Source of the DNA: Haliea sp. E1-2-M8
GTDB lineage: Bacteria; Pseudomonadota; Gammaproteobacteria; Pseudomonadales; Halieaceae
Assembly (NCBI RefSeq): GCF_030649675.1
Contig: NZ_JAUTDR010000015.1
Location: 1-39,027, forward strand
Direction: 5' to 3'
Length of the DNA: 39,027 nt
The notes below the pieces were generated by a model. The model did no database searches and was not told the DNA's origin. It saw only the letters and a program-made list of their open reading frames with translations. A program made the translations under genes and the position numbers. Shown piece by piece: positions 25,033 to 32,832 of this stretch. Position 1 is the stretch's first letter. Every line of letters starts with the position of its first letter.

Positions 25033-25800
25033 ATGCTGACCATCCCCACTCCACGCACACTGGGGCTAGCGCTGGCGGTCGCCCTGCTGTGCGCCGGACT
25101 GGTTTTCGCCAGGCCGCCCCTGGCCACGGAGATGGCGCGACTGATAGAAAGCCAGGGCGTCGACGCCGCCCGCGAGAGTTTTGCCGAGCTTTGGGAAAAC
25201 GCCGGCGCTGAGTATGAACCGGATGTGGACGGCCTCGCGGAACTCGGCACCCGCTACCTGCGGGAAGGCAATATTGATGCCGGCATGGCGGTAATGGAGA
25301 TGGTGTCCATCATCAGCCTGGCCGAGCTTGATACGGCACTGGAGTCACAGGCCGCGCTGGTGGCAGAGATGGAAGCCGCCGCGACAGAGATTGCGGCAGG
25401 GACCGGTACCCAGGCCGGGGCGGCACCCGGGGATGAGCGCCCGCAACCAGCGGCACCAGACCGCGGCCCCGCCCGCACGGACCTTGAGCGCCTGACCGGC
25501 ATCTACGCCAGTGGCGAGGCACCCAACCGGGAGCTGTTTGTAACCCGGACCTGTGACGGTTTCCTGGTGGTCGGCCCCCTGTGGGCGGATACCGCGCCCT
25601 GGTACCTGCGTTCGGAGGGCGAGGCGGCTTTCACTTTCCGACAGGATGAGCTGCAGTTCCAGCTTGAGTTCGCTACCGGCGATGATGGCGCGGCACGGCA
25701 GCTCAGCCACACTATTCGCGGCCTCGCCACCCCCATGCAGCGCCGCGGCCCATTGCCGGGCGACTGGCCGCGCTGCACGCCGGCCGCGGAAATGCGCTGA
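25033..25800 (+). CDS. Exported protein of unknown function
   Basis: A 255-residue protein. The signal peptide covers 1-27 (a hydrophobic LGLALAVALLCAGLVFA core). After it comes a helical, acidic region (about 28-125), an Ala/Pro/Gly-rich linker (126-150) and a C-terminal domain from DLERLTGIYASGEA (about 156) with two Cys (one in RTCDGF, one in WPRCTP) that could form a periplasmic disulfide. No family is recognised. It starts one base after the peptidase gene, so it is the last member of the six-gene operon. It converges on the DUF4124 gene with a ten-base gap. Confidence 0.7.
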   Translation: MLTIPTPRTLGLALAVALLCAGLVFARPPLATEMARLIESQGVDAARESFAELWENAGAEYEPDVDGLAELGTRYLREGNIDAGMAVMEMVSIISLAELDTALESQAALVAEMEAAATEIAAGTGTQAGAAPGDERPQPAAPDRGPARTDLERLTGIYASGEAPNRELFVTRTCDGFLVVGPLWADTAPWYLRSEGEAAFTFRQDELQFQLEFATGDDGAARQLSHTIRGLATPMQRRGPLPGDWPRCTPAAEMR

Positions 25801-25810
25801 CCGGGGACGA

Positions 25811-26305
25811 TCAGTCCCGACTGCGGGACAGGATGGGGCGCATCAATTGTGAGTTTGGGTCCTTGATAATGCCCTGCGGAGGACGCGCCGGTTGCGGCCG
25901 CTGCGGCGGATGAAAGCCGGGCCGCCAGGGCCGGAACGGTACCTGCGGCGGCAGATAAATGTACTCGTAACGCACCTCGGGCTGCGCCTGGCGGACGCCC
26001 GCTACGACCGGCTCGCGTGCAGCCCGCTCTCTTGCCGCCTCGCGCTGCGCCTCCCGTTCACGCCGATCCGCAGCCATGCGTTCGGTGGTCTCCCGCATGG
26101 CTTCCAGCTGCTGCCGGGACTCTTCTGCAGACACCGGCTGCGGCGTGTCGATAGCGATAACCTCCGCCGCTGCGAGGTCGTCTGGCGGAACATCGGAAAA
26201 TCCGACAACGCCGTTACTGTCTACAACCCGGTAAACGTTTGTTGAGTCCGCCGCTGCGCCGCAGGCTAAAAAGAAGAAGAGACTGACCAACACACCTTTT
26301 ACCAT
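25811..26305 (-). CDS. DUF4124-domain exported protein
   Basis: A 164-residue exported protein. The signal peptide is 1-20 (LFFFLACGAAA). The DUF4124 module follows at about 22-50 (VYRVVDSNGVVGFSDVPPDD), the Y-[KR]-x-x-D-x-x-G-x-x-x-[FY]-[ST]-D-x-P signature. It is followed by a coiled-coil-like Arg/Glu-rich stretch (about 60-100) and a Pro-rich tail (PPQRPQPARPPQ). The family is widespread in Gammaproteobacteria and of unknown role, usually in the periplasm. GAAGG lies four bases before the minus-strand ATG. It follows the two Cys/Arg-rich paralogues in the same direction. Confidence 0.82.
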   Translation of the reverse strand: MVKGVLVSLFFFLACGAAADSTNVYRVVDSNGVVGFSDVPPDDLAAAEVIAIDTPQPVSAEESRQQLEAMRETTERMAADRREREAQREAARERAAREPVVAGVRQAQPEVRYEYIYLPPQVPFRPWRPGFHPPQRPQPARPPQGIIKDPNSQLMRPILSRSRD

Positions 26306-26358
26306 TTGCCTTCAATCTTCCAGAACAGCCCGAGTTCCGCGTTGCTGTTCGACCAGCA

Positions 26359-26739
26359 TCAGTCGTCAGCTCGACGGCCACGGGCGCGCCGCCGCTCCTC
26401 TGTCGCATGGGCATAGATCTCCGTGGCTGCCGCGCCCGGAAAGCGCCGGTCATCATCCCGGTGCCGCCGGTCCTCATGCCGTCGGTAACGGCAGTCGCAC
26501 TGCAGGCGACCGCATTCCGGCAGGGGCAGCTGAGGAACATCCACCTGGAGAAAGCGCTGTTCCTGTAGGCACTGCACCGCCGCACAGGCATCCCGTCCAG
26601 GCTCAATGGTGCAGGCGCGATACGGGAAGGACGCCGTAGCACTCGCCGAAGTCCCCGTGGTGCGCTGTTTTTGAGGTCCGGATGTCTCGCCTGCTCCCAG
26701 CGCGGACTTGAGCACCTCCCAGATATTGCTGATCGTCAT
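26359..26739 (-). CDS. Cys/Arg-rich small protein, tandem paralogue A
   Basis: A 126-residue protein. N terminus MTISNIWEVLKSALGAG, a Ser/Thr-rich linker, then a conserved domain from YRACTIEPG (about 40) through LPLPECGRLQCDCRYRRHEDRR (71-92) to an Arg-rich end. Cys43, 52, 57, 76, 81 and 83 and the nearby His could bind a metal; that is inference. It is a close relative of the protein encoded at 26946-27353, roughly three quarters identical over the shared 87-residue domain by manual alignment. Gammaproteobacterial small proteins with a C-x-C-R-Y-x-x-H-x-D-R-R core seem familiar, but I know no function. The start at 26739 is chosen by alignment with paralogue B; its ribosome-binding site is weak. 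Confidence 0.7.
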   Translation of the reverse strand: MTISNIWEVLKSALGAGETSGPQKQRTTGTSASATASFPYRACTIEPGRDACAAVQCLQEQRFLQVDVPQLPLPECGRLQCDCRYRRHEDRRHRDDDRRFPGAAATEIYAHATEERRRARGRRADD

Positions 26740-26945
26740 GGCTCTGAACCCGAATAGCGCTCTGTAACATCCACAAACCATGAATGGTAGCACAAGGCGC
26801 CGTATAACTGCTCACGAACACCTCTCCAGGTTGCCTGGGACGACTGTGGGTGAAGAAATGCAGGAAACGGGCCTCTTCTGGATCCTGCAGCCGGCCCATT
26901 ACGCCGGGTATGCAGGTTCGCCACTGCTTGCAGCGGCGAACCTTC

Positions 26946-27353
26946 CTAACTGAACAATATATCGTCGCCAGTGCAATCGTCGTCGGCCCGACGGCCATAG
27001 GCATGGCGCCGCTCCTCTTGCATATGAGGATACGTCAGGGTCGCTATCGCACCCAGCAAGCGCCGGTCCTGATCCAGGTGTCGCCTGTCCTGATGACGCC
27101 TGTAGCGGCAGTCGCACTGGAGGCGACCACACTCGGGTAGCGGCAGCATGGGAGCATCTGCCTGGAGAATGCGCTTGTCCTGCAGCCTGGTCACAGCAGC
27201 ACAGGCTCCCGGTCCCGGTTCAATGGTGCAGGCGCGGTACCGGGAGGTGGATTCATACGAGTTTGCGTAAGGCCTCGCTCTACCCCGTTTTGCAACTGAA
27301 GGGGCACGGCCTGCTCCCAGCATGGACCTGAATGTTTGCCAGATAGTGCTCAT
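26946..27353 (-). CDS. Cys/Arg-rich small protein, tandem paralogue B
   Basis: A 135-residue protein with the same plan as paralogue A: MSTIWQTFRSMLGAG at the start, a basic linker, then YRACTIEPGPGACAAV, PECGRLQCDCRYRRHQDRR and a C-terminal GRRADD. A nine-residue acidic tail is added here (DCTGDDILFS end). Ribosome-binding site GGAGGT lies six bases before the minus-strand ATG, a strong signal that fixes the start at 27353. The two copies, 206 bases apart, point to a tandem duplication that has since diverged; A keeps an additional Cys (QCLQ) that B lacks. Confidence 0.75.
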   Translation of the reverse strand: MSTIWQTFRSMLGAGRAPSVAKRGRARPYANSYESTSRYRACTIEPGPGACAAVTRLQDKRILQADAPMLPLPECGRLQCDCRYRRHQDRRHLDQDRRLLGAIATLTYPHMQEERRHAYGRRADDDCTGDDILFS

Positions 27354-27489
27354 GACCGGACCTCCGGGCCAGATTGTCGAGCGCCCGGCAGGGCACAAGA
27401 AAATGAACTGCCCGGATTTGCCTGTGGACACCGAGCAACCTCAACGACGGAACTTGAGATGGGTCAAGCTCGCCCCGCTTTGCCTGACA

Positions 27490-27495
27490 TATAAT
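27490..27495 (+). promoter_or_regulatory. Candidate -10 box (TATAAT)
   Basis: A perfect TATAAT lies 76 bases before the micropeptide start. No good -35 is found at 16-18 bases, so the promoter call is tentative. Confidence 0.35.
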
Positions 27496-27571
27496 GCAGA
27501 TGAGGTATGAGGCGTCCGTTCGGTGAACCACATAGTTGCAACCATCGGCTAACGCCTCAGGGAGAAAGACC

Positions 27572-27646
27572 ATGACCGCACCGCAACTGAACGACATCGA
27601 ACGTCCGTCGGTGGCGGACGTGCTCGCCGCGGCCGGCAAACACTGA
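27572..27646 (+). CDS. Possible 24-residue micropeptide or N-terminal gene remnant
   Basis: ATG at 27572 with GGGAGA about seven bases upstream opens a 24-codon frame ending TGA: MTAPQLNDIERPSVADVLAA followed by AGKH. The translation looks like the beginning of a soluble enzyme such as a threonine/serine dehydratase-type N terminus, but it is too short to identify. A TATAAT lies upstream. Either this is a real small protein, or it is the 5' stump of a gene deleted between here and the channel gene. Confidence 0.4.
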   Translation: MTAPQLNDIERPSVADVLAAAGKH

Positions 27647-27743
27647 GATGCGAGCGGGGGAACCCGTGCCGGGGATGAACGGGTGCCGTAGCGTGCGGTT
27701 CAGGCTACCATTGCTGCTTGTGCCCCCGGGATTCCCCCCCGCC

Positions 27744-28166
27744 ATGCTGGTATTTGTCGTCAATGCATTGATCGTCTCTCTGGCCGTGGTCATTCACTAT
27801 GAGGCCCTGCACCGGCTAACCCGATACCTGCCCCGGTTACCCGTGGTGCACCGCGCCCGCATCGCCATTGGTGTGCTCGGCGCGCTGGTTGCGCACGCGG
27901 TGGAAGTGTGGATTTTTGCGCTCGCCTATTACCTGCTGACCACCCGGTTTAGCTGGGGCAGCCTTAGCGGCAGTTACGATGGCACGGTGCTGGACTGCGT
28001 GTACTTCTCCTTTACCGTGTATTCAACGCTGGGCTTCGGCGACATTTTCCCGGAGGGTGAAATCCGCTATCTGGTGGGCATCGAGGCGTTGACCGGGCTG
28101 GTACTGATCACCTGGACCGCCTCCTTCCTGTACTATGAAATGCAACGCAACTGGAGTGAAAAATAA
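27744..28166 (+). CDS. Small two-helix ion channel (potassium-channel-like)
   Basis: A protein of about 140 residues (start 27744) with three to four hydrophobic segments. The pore loop near residues 86-102 reads YFSFTVYSTLGFGDIFPEG, a T-x-G-F-G-D variant of the K+ selectivity filter, followed by the inner helix (EALTGLVLITWTASFLYYEM). This is the Ion_trans_2 (two-pore-helix) family, with no RCK domain attached. The reading frame is open from 27648, but the added residues look unnatural and no start has a clear ribosome-binding site, so the N terminus is uncertain. It ends five bases before the acetyltransferase gene. Confidence 0.75.
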   Translation: MLVFVVNALIVSLAVVIHYEALHRLTRYLPRLPVVHRARIAIGVLGALVAHAVEVWIFALAYYLLTTRFSWGSLSGSYDGTVLDCVYFSFTVYSTLGFGDIFPEGEIRYLVGIEALTGLVLITWTASFLYYEMQRNWSEK

Positions 28167-28171
28167 ACGCT

Positions 28172-28657
28172 ATGTCCCGACTCGCTATCCGTAAAGCCCG
28201 CCCTGAAGACTGCGCCCTGATTCTGCGCTTCGTCCGCGACCTCGCTCTTTATGAAAAGGCGCTGGATGAGGTCAAGGCCACCGAGGCTGACCTGCACGGC
28301 CTGCTGTTCGCCGAACACCCGCGCGTCTTTGCCCTGATCTGCGAAATCGACGGGGAGGCCGTCGGTTTCGCCCTGTACTTCTACAATTTCTCTTCCTGGC
28401 TGGGCCGCCTGGGATTGTATCTGGAGGACCTTTATGTGGACCCGGCGCAGCGCGGCAATGGCGCCGGGAAGGCGCTACTGCAGTACCTGGCGCAACAGGC
28501 AGTGGCCGAGGGCTGTGGCCGCTTCGAGTGGAATGTACTGGACTGGAACGAGCCCGCCATCCAGTTCTATGAGTCTTTTGGCGCCCGCCCCCAGAGCGAG
28601 TGGGTGGGCTACCGGCTGAGCGGCAAGGCGCTGGAGGACTTCGCCGCCGGCAGCTGA
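28172..28657 (+). CDS. GNAT N-acetyltransferase (diamine acetyltransferase-like)
   Basis: A 161-residue GNAT protein. N-terminal IRKARPEDCALILRFVRDLALYEK, the acetyl-CoA loop LYVDPAQRGNGAGKALL (about 87-103), and GCGRFEWNVLDWNEPAIQFYESFGA near 115-140. The YLEDLYV and EWNVLDWN motifs are those of the SSAT/diamine acetyltransferase-like branch; substrates could be polyamines or related amines, but the specificity is not shown by the sequence. It lies five bases after the channel gene and is probably cotranscribed with it. Confidence 0.85.
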   Translation: MSRLAIRKARPEDCALILRFVRDLALYEKALDEVKATEADLHGLLFAEHPRVFALICEIDGEAVGFALYFYNFSSWLGRLGLYLEDLYVDPAQRGNGAGKALLQYLAQQAVAEGCGRFEWNVLDWNEPAIQFYESFGARPQSEWVGYRLSGKALEDFAAGS

Positions 28658-28734
28658 GCGGCTCGCCCGCGCCGGGATGCGATGAAGCGCGGCTCCGCTG
28701 CGACGAAGCGTCTTTGCGCGCAGGCAAAGGTCCG

Positions 28735-28740
28735 TATACT
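28735..28740 (+). promoter_or_regulatory. -10 box directly before the sensor kinase start (leaderless?)
   Basis: TATACT lies six bases before the ATG at 28747, with a weak TTTGCG 16 bases upstream. Transcription from this box would begin at or next to the start codon, which itself lacks a ribosome-binding site. Confidence 0.4.
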
Positions 28741-28746
28741 GCGCCC

Positions 28747-29844
28747 ATGCGCATCAATGAGTTACTGCAAAACAAACGGTACCTTTTCTGGGTGTTCCAG
28801 TTCGCCGGCTGGAGCGGCTGGGGTGTGTCCTATTACCTGGGTATTCTGGTCGGGGGCGATCCGCCCAGGCACTATGAATGGTACCTGCTTGTTATCAGCC
28901 TGATCGGCATCGGCCTGACCCTGGGACTGCGCGCGCTCTATCACTACACCTGGGACATGTCGATCGCACGCCGTATCGTCGCCCTCCTGCTGGGCTCTTA
29001 CCTGGCCGGGCTAACCTGGATGGCTATCAGGGCAACTATCTATGCCAACGTGTTCCCCGATGATCCCGGCAAGATTGGCGGCCGCGACCGCAACGCGTGG
29101 TACGACTACTTCGACGGCTCGGTATCCGCCTTCTGGGTAATGCTGGTGTGGAGCGGCCTGTATTTCGGTATCAAGTACTACCTGCTGGTACAGGAAGACA
29201 AACAGCGCCTGCTCAAGGCCATGTCCATGGCCCAGGAGGCGCAGTTGAAGATGCTGCGCTACCAGCTCAACCCGCACTTCCTGTTCAACACCCTCAACGC
29301 CATCTCCACGCTGATCCTGGACCAGCAGACGCAACTGGCGAACACCATGGTCAGCCGGTTGAGCCGGTTCCTGCGCTACTCGCTGGACAACGACCCGATG
29401 GCCAAGGTCACCGTGGCCGAGGAATTCGAAGCCCTGACGCTGTACCTGGATATCGAAAAAGTGCGCTTTGGCGAGCGCCTGCAGCTACACTTTCACCTGG
29501 AACCGGAAGCGCGGGAGGCCCTGGTGCCCTCCCTGCTGCTGCAGCCACTGGTGGAAAATTCCATCAAGTACGCCATTGCCAACGCGGTGGGCGGTGGCAG
29601 TATTGGCGTCAGCGCCTGCGTCGACAACAACGAACTGGTGCTGGCGGTGGCCGATGACGGCCCCGGCCTGGACATGCGCGTCGGCCGCAACCCCAAGGGG
29701 GGCGGAGTCGGCCTCAACAATATCCGCGATCGCCTGCGGGAACTGTATGGGGAGCGGCAATCTTTCCGTCTGGGCGCGACCGAACCCCACGGCCTGACGA
29801 CGACCGTCCGGCTGCCACTGGAAAGAGCCAAGGTGAGTTCATGA
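28747..29844 (+). CDS. Sensor histidine kinase, LytS/YehU (His_kinase) type
   Basis: A 365-residue inner-membrane sensor kinase. Four predicted helices occur in the first 150 residues (about 12-35, 44-63, 76-96 and 126-147), with no separate periplasmic sensor domain. The His_kinase domain has the phosphoacceptor motif QLNPHFLFNTLNAIS (His177). The ATPase half shows LQPLVENSIKYAI (N box), DDGPGLD (G1) and GGGVGLNNIRDRL (G2). It overlaps the LytTR regulator gene by four bases (ATGA). FimS/AlgZ-like kinases of this plan pair with AlgR-like regulators. The longer frame from 28600 overlaps the GNAT gene and is rejected. Confidence 0.9.
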   Translation: MRINELLQNKRYLFWVFQFAGWSGWGVSYYLGILVGGDPPRHYEWYLLVISLIGIGLTLGLRALYHYTWDMSIARRIVALLLGSYLAGLTWMAIRATIYANVFPDDPGKIGGRDRNAWYDYFDGSVSAFWVMLVWSGLYFGIKYYLLVQEDKQRLLKAMSMAQEAQLKMLRYQLNPHFLFNTLNAISTLILDQQTQLANTMVSRLSRFLRYSLDNDPMAKVTVAEEFEALTLYLDIEKVRFGERLQLHFHLEPEAREALVPSLLLQPLVENSIKYAIANAVGGGSIGVSACVDNNELVLAVADDGPGLDMRVGRNPKGGGVGLNNIRDRLRELYGERQSFRLGATEPHGLTTTVRLPLERAKVSS

Positions 29845-30647
29845 ACCCGCTGACCGCTGTCATCGTAGACGACGAGAACCTTGCCCGGCGGGGCCTCGCG
29901 TTGCGCCTGCAACAGATTCCCGAGGTCGCCATCGTTGCCGAGTGCGCCAACGGCGAAGAGGCCCTCGCCGCCATTGCCGAACATGAACCGGAACTGGTGT
30001 TCCTCGACATCCAGATGCCCGGCATGGACGGCTTCGAGGTCCTGGCGCGGCTGCAGGCCGACACCCTGCCGATGATTGTCTTTGTCACTGCCTACGACGA
30101 GTACGCCGTGGACGCCTTCAAGGTGCACGCGGTGGACTACATCCTCAAGCCGGTCGACGAGCAGCGCCTGCAGGAAGCGGTAACCCGGGCCCTGGAACAG
30201 CGCGAGCAGCAGCAGTCGGCGCTGGGCAAGGCCAAGCTGATGGAACTGGTCATGGGCATCACCGGCGCCAGCGCCCGCTCGGTGGAGGCGATGGCCTCGG
30301 GCCAGGGGCGCCTGTCCTGGCCGGAAAGACTGACCATCCGCGACGGCGGCGCCATCAGCTTCATCCGCGTTGCGGACATTGAGTGGATAGACGCCGCGGG
30401 CGACTACATGTGCATCCACGCCCAGGGCAAGACCCACATCATGCGCGTCACCATGAAGGAGCTGGAGGCAATGCTGGACCCGGCGCGTTTTCTGCGCGTC
30501 CACCGCAGTACCATCGTCAACGCCAGCGGCATAATCGGCGCCCGCAGCCTGGACAGCGGCGAGTACCTGCTGCAGCTGGAGAGCGGCGCCCAGGTGAAGG
30601 TCAGCCGCGGCTACCGCGAGCGGGTGCGGGAACTGCTGGAAGCCTAG
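29841..30647 (+). CDS. LytTR-family response regulator
   Basis: A 268-residue response regulator. Receiver domain 1-120: acidic pocket Asp10/Asp11, phosphoacceptor Asp56 (FLDIQMPGMDG), switch Thr in FVTAYDEYA and Lys in ILKPVDEQ. A Gln/Glu-rich linker leads to the LytTR DNA-binding domain (about 165-265) with RVADIEWIDAAGDYMCIH and FLRVHRSTIVN. LytTR domains bind direct repeats in promoters; the target genes cannot be told from this window. Forms a two-component pair with the overlapping kinase gene. Confidence 0.92.
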   Translation: MNPLTAVIVDDENLARRGLALRLQQIPEVAIVAECANGEEALAAIAEHEPELVFLDIQMPGMDGFEVLARLQADTLPMIVFVTAYDEYAVDAFKVHAVDYILKPVDEQRLQEAVTRALEQREQQQSALGKAKLMELVMGITGASARSVEAMASGQGRLSWPERLTIRDGGAISFIRVADIEWIDAAGDYMCIHAQGKTHIMRVTMKELEAMLDPARFLRVHRSTIVNASGIIGARSLDSGEYLLQLESGAQVKVSRGYRERVRELLEA

Positions 30648-30672
30648 TACCCTGCCTGCAATCACTGCGGGG

Positions 30673-30701
30673 CTGGCAACCGCGCGCCAGTCGCGCATAA
30701 T
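30673..30701 (+). promoter_or_regulatory. Candidate sigma70 promoter for the DUF6394-channel pair
   Basis: CTGGCA (30673-30678, four of six consensus matches) and CATAAT (30696-30701, five of six) are spaced by 17 bases, the ideal distance. It lies 31 bases before the DUF6394 start and would drive that gene and the downstream channel. Confidence 0.45.
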
Positions 30702-30731
30702 GGTGCCAGGTCTTGTCAGGGAGTGGTGTCC

Positions 30732-31118
30732 ATGAACATGAGTAAAGTGGTGTTCGGTTTTTTCGTACTGCTGGCGGTAACGCTGAACTTCGGCTTTTTT
30801 ATCGGCGATATCGACAACCCGGAGCACCACGATGTCTATGAACTGTTCGCGGCCCTGGTGGTGGGCCTTATCGCCACCGTGCTCAAGTTCGGCGAGCGCT
30901 CGCAGATGGGGGCCATCCTGCTCGCCTCCAGCCTGGTGGTCGACCTGCAGTTGATTGCAGCCGTGGTGGTGTGGGCCATGGCGGTACACGTCACCGGCGT
31001 GGGCCTGACCCCAAAGGTGGTGGCCTCCATCGTGTCTCTCTCCGGGGGCGCGCTGCTGGCCAACCTGGTGTCGCTGGTGCTGCTGACCCTGGATACCGCC
31101 GGACTCAGCAGACGCTAG
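30732..31118 (+). CDS. DUF6394-like integral membrane protein
   Basis: A 128-residue protein with four hydrophobic helices (about 5-25, 38-56, 62-88 and 98-120) and short polar ends. Motifs include NFGFFIGDIDNPEHHDVYELF near residue 20 and a KFGERSQMGA loop, which match the DUF6394 family found next to TrkA-type channel genes. It ends seven bases before the channel gene. ATG 30732 is used, with GGGAG eight bases upstream; a GTG at 30723 is possible. Probably an accessory subunit of the channel, by context only. Confidence 0.75.
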   Translation: MNMSKVVFGFFVLLAVTLNFGFFIGDIDNPEHHDVYELFAALVVGLIATVLKFGERSQMGAILLASSLVVDLQLIAAVVVWAMAVHVTGVGLTPKVVASIVSLSGGALLANLVSLVLLTLDTAGLSRR

Positions 31119-31125
31119 CGCCCAC

Positions 31126-32832
31126 GTGACCAGCCCCGCCAACTACTCGCTGGTATTCCTGTTCCTGCGCCGCATGCGGGTGCCGCTGACGGTGCTGATC
31201 CTGGCCTACAGCATCGCCACCGTGGGCTTCACCCTGATTCCGGGCACTGACGACCAGGGCAACCCCTGGCGCATGAGCTTCTTCGAAGCGTTCTATGTAG
31301 TCAGCTACACCGGCAGCACTATCGGCTTCGGCGAGGTACCCTACGACTTTTCCCAGGGGCAACGCCTGTGGACCATGGTCAGCATCTACCTGACCGTCAT
31401 TGCCTGGCTGTTTTCCATCGGTTCCATCGTCTCCCTGCTGCAGGATCCGGCCTACCGCCGCGCCATGCGCCGGGCACGGCTGGCGCGGCTGGTGAGCAAC
31501 CTCAACGAGCCTTTTTACCTGGTCTGCGGCTACGGCGATACCGGGCGCATGCTCACCCGCGCACTGACCGATCGCGGCCACCAGGTGGTGGTGGTGGAGC
31601 GCAACCAGGAAAAAATCGAGCTGCTGGAGGTCGGGGACTTCCGGGTACCGGTCACCAGTTTCTGCATGAATGCCAGCCTGCCGGACAACCTGGTGGAGGC
31701 GGGACTGCGCAACCGCTGGTGCAGCGGGGTGATCGCCGTCACCGGTGAGGGCCACGTCAATCTGAAAATCGCCATCAGCGCCACGCTGCTGAATCACAAG
31801 GTGGCGGTGTATGCCAGCTCCCACACCCGCAGTGACGCGGACAATATGCGCTCCTTCGACACCGACCATGTGGTCAATCCGGTCGAGGAATACGAGCGGC
31901 GCCTGCAACTGGCGATCGACAAGCCGGACCTGTTTCGCCTCTACCACTGGCTCAACTCCGGCCCCAACGCGCGCCTCACCAAACCGGTATCCGTCCCCCG
32001 GGGCAAGTGGATTGTCTGCGGTTTCAGCCGGGTCGGGCGGGCAGTCTGGAAACTGCTGCAGGAGCGGCATATGGAGGTGGTGGTGATTCATCCGGACCCG
32101 GAACAGTCCGGCTGCCCGGAGGGTACCATCGCCGGCCGCGGCACCCAGGCCGAGGAGCTGGCGGCGGCCGGCGTCGAAGGTGCGGTGGGTATTGCCGCCG
32201 CCACCGACGATGACGCCGACAACCTGTCGATCCTGATCACCGCGCGAGCACTCAACCCGGACCTGTTCCATGTGGTGCTGGAGAACGGGCTCTCCAGCCA
32301 CGCCCTGTTCCGCGCCGCGCAGCCGGACTTTCTCGGCCAGCCCAGCAGCGTTGTCGCGGGTACCATCCTCAGCCGCATCAGCTCCAGCCTGGTGGAACCC
32401 TTTACCCGGCAACTGCTGCTGCAGGACAACGACGTTGCGCGCCAGGCCCTGGCTGCTTTCCTCCGCCACCAGAGCGACCACCCGCCGCAGTTTTCCTCCG
32501 GCCGGGTCAGCGCCCGGCGCACACCGGCCCTCGCCCGCGCTCTGGAAGAAGGCCGCGAGGTTACGGTGGGCAGGCTGATGGCCGACCCCCGCGACTGGCA
32601 GCAGCGCCTCCACCTGGAGGTGCTTTTTGTGCGCCGGCAGCAACAGGATATCCTCTTTCCCCCGGATGAATTTCTGCTGGCCCTGGGTGACAGACTGCTG
32701 CTGGCAGGGCGCGACGGCGAGGCTGCACGCATGCTCGCGGTGCTGGAAAATGATGAACGCCTGGAATACATCCTGACCGGCAATGACCGGCAGCAGGGGT
32801 TGGTCTGGCGGTGGCTGGAGCGCCGCAGCTGA
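31126..32832 (+). CDS. Potassium channel/transport protein with two TrkA-N (RCK) domains
   Basis: A 568-residue protein. Two transmembrane helices (about 17-37 and 83-106) surround a pore loop with STIGFGEVP (near residues 64-72), a K+ filter variant. Two Rossmann-type RCK/TrkA-N domains follow: FYLVCGYGDTGRMLTRAL (near 127-144) and KWIVCGFSRVGRAVWKLL (near 295-312). A C-terminal TrkA-C-like region contains LHLEVLFVRRQQQDILFPPDEFLLALGDRLLLAG. Ligand-gated potassium flux is the family role. The start is GTG 31126 without a clear ribosome-binding site, but the N-terminal sequence is family-like. It ends directly against the convergent selD stop, with no intergenic base. Confidence 0.85.
   Translation: MTSPANYSLVFLFLRRMRVPLTVLILAYSIATVGFTLIPGTDDQGNPWRMSFFEAFYVVSYTGSTIGFGEVPYDFSQGQRLWTMVSIYLTVIAWLFSIGSIVSLLQDPAYRRAMRRARLARLVSNLNEPFYLVCGYGDTGRMLTRALTDRGHQVVVVERNQEKIELLEVGDFRVPVTSFCMNASLPDNLVEAGLRNRWCSGVIAVTGEGHVNLKIAISATLLNHKVAVYASSHTRSDADNMRSFDTDHVVNPVEEYERRLQLAIDKPDLFRLYHWLNSGPNARLTKPVSVPRGKWIVCGFSRVGRAVWKLLQERHMEVVVIHPDPEQSGCPEGTIAGRGTQAEELAAAGVEGAVGIAAATDDDADNLSILITARALNPDLFHVVLENGLSSHALFRAAQPDFLGQPSSVVAGTILSRISSSLVEPFTRQLLLQDNDVARQALAAFLRHQSDHPPQFSSGRVSARRTPALARALEEGREVTVGRLMADPRDWQQRLHLEVLFVRRQQQDILFPPDEFLLALGDRLLLAGRDGEAARMLAVLENDERLEYILTGNDRQQGLVWRWLERRS

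Noticed and set aside
26603-27004. 133-residue minus-strand frame between the two Cys-rich paralogues
   Set aside because: It overlaps paralogue A in another frame and has no family features; the paralogue reading is supported by the second copy.
29493-31142. 549-codon open frame on the minus strand
   Set aside because: It is antisense to the kinase, the LytTR regulator and the DUF6394 gene, all strongly recognisable; long antisense frames are expected in GC-rich DNA.
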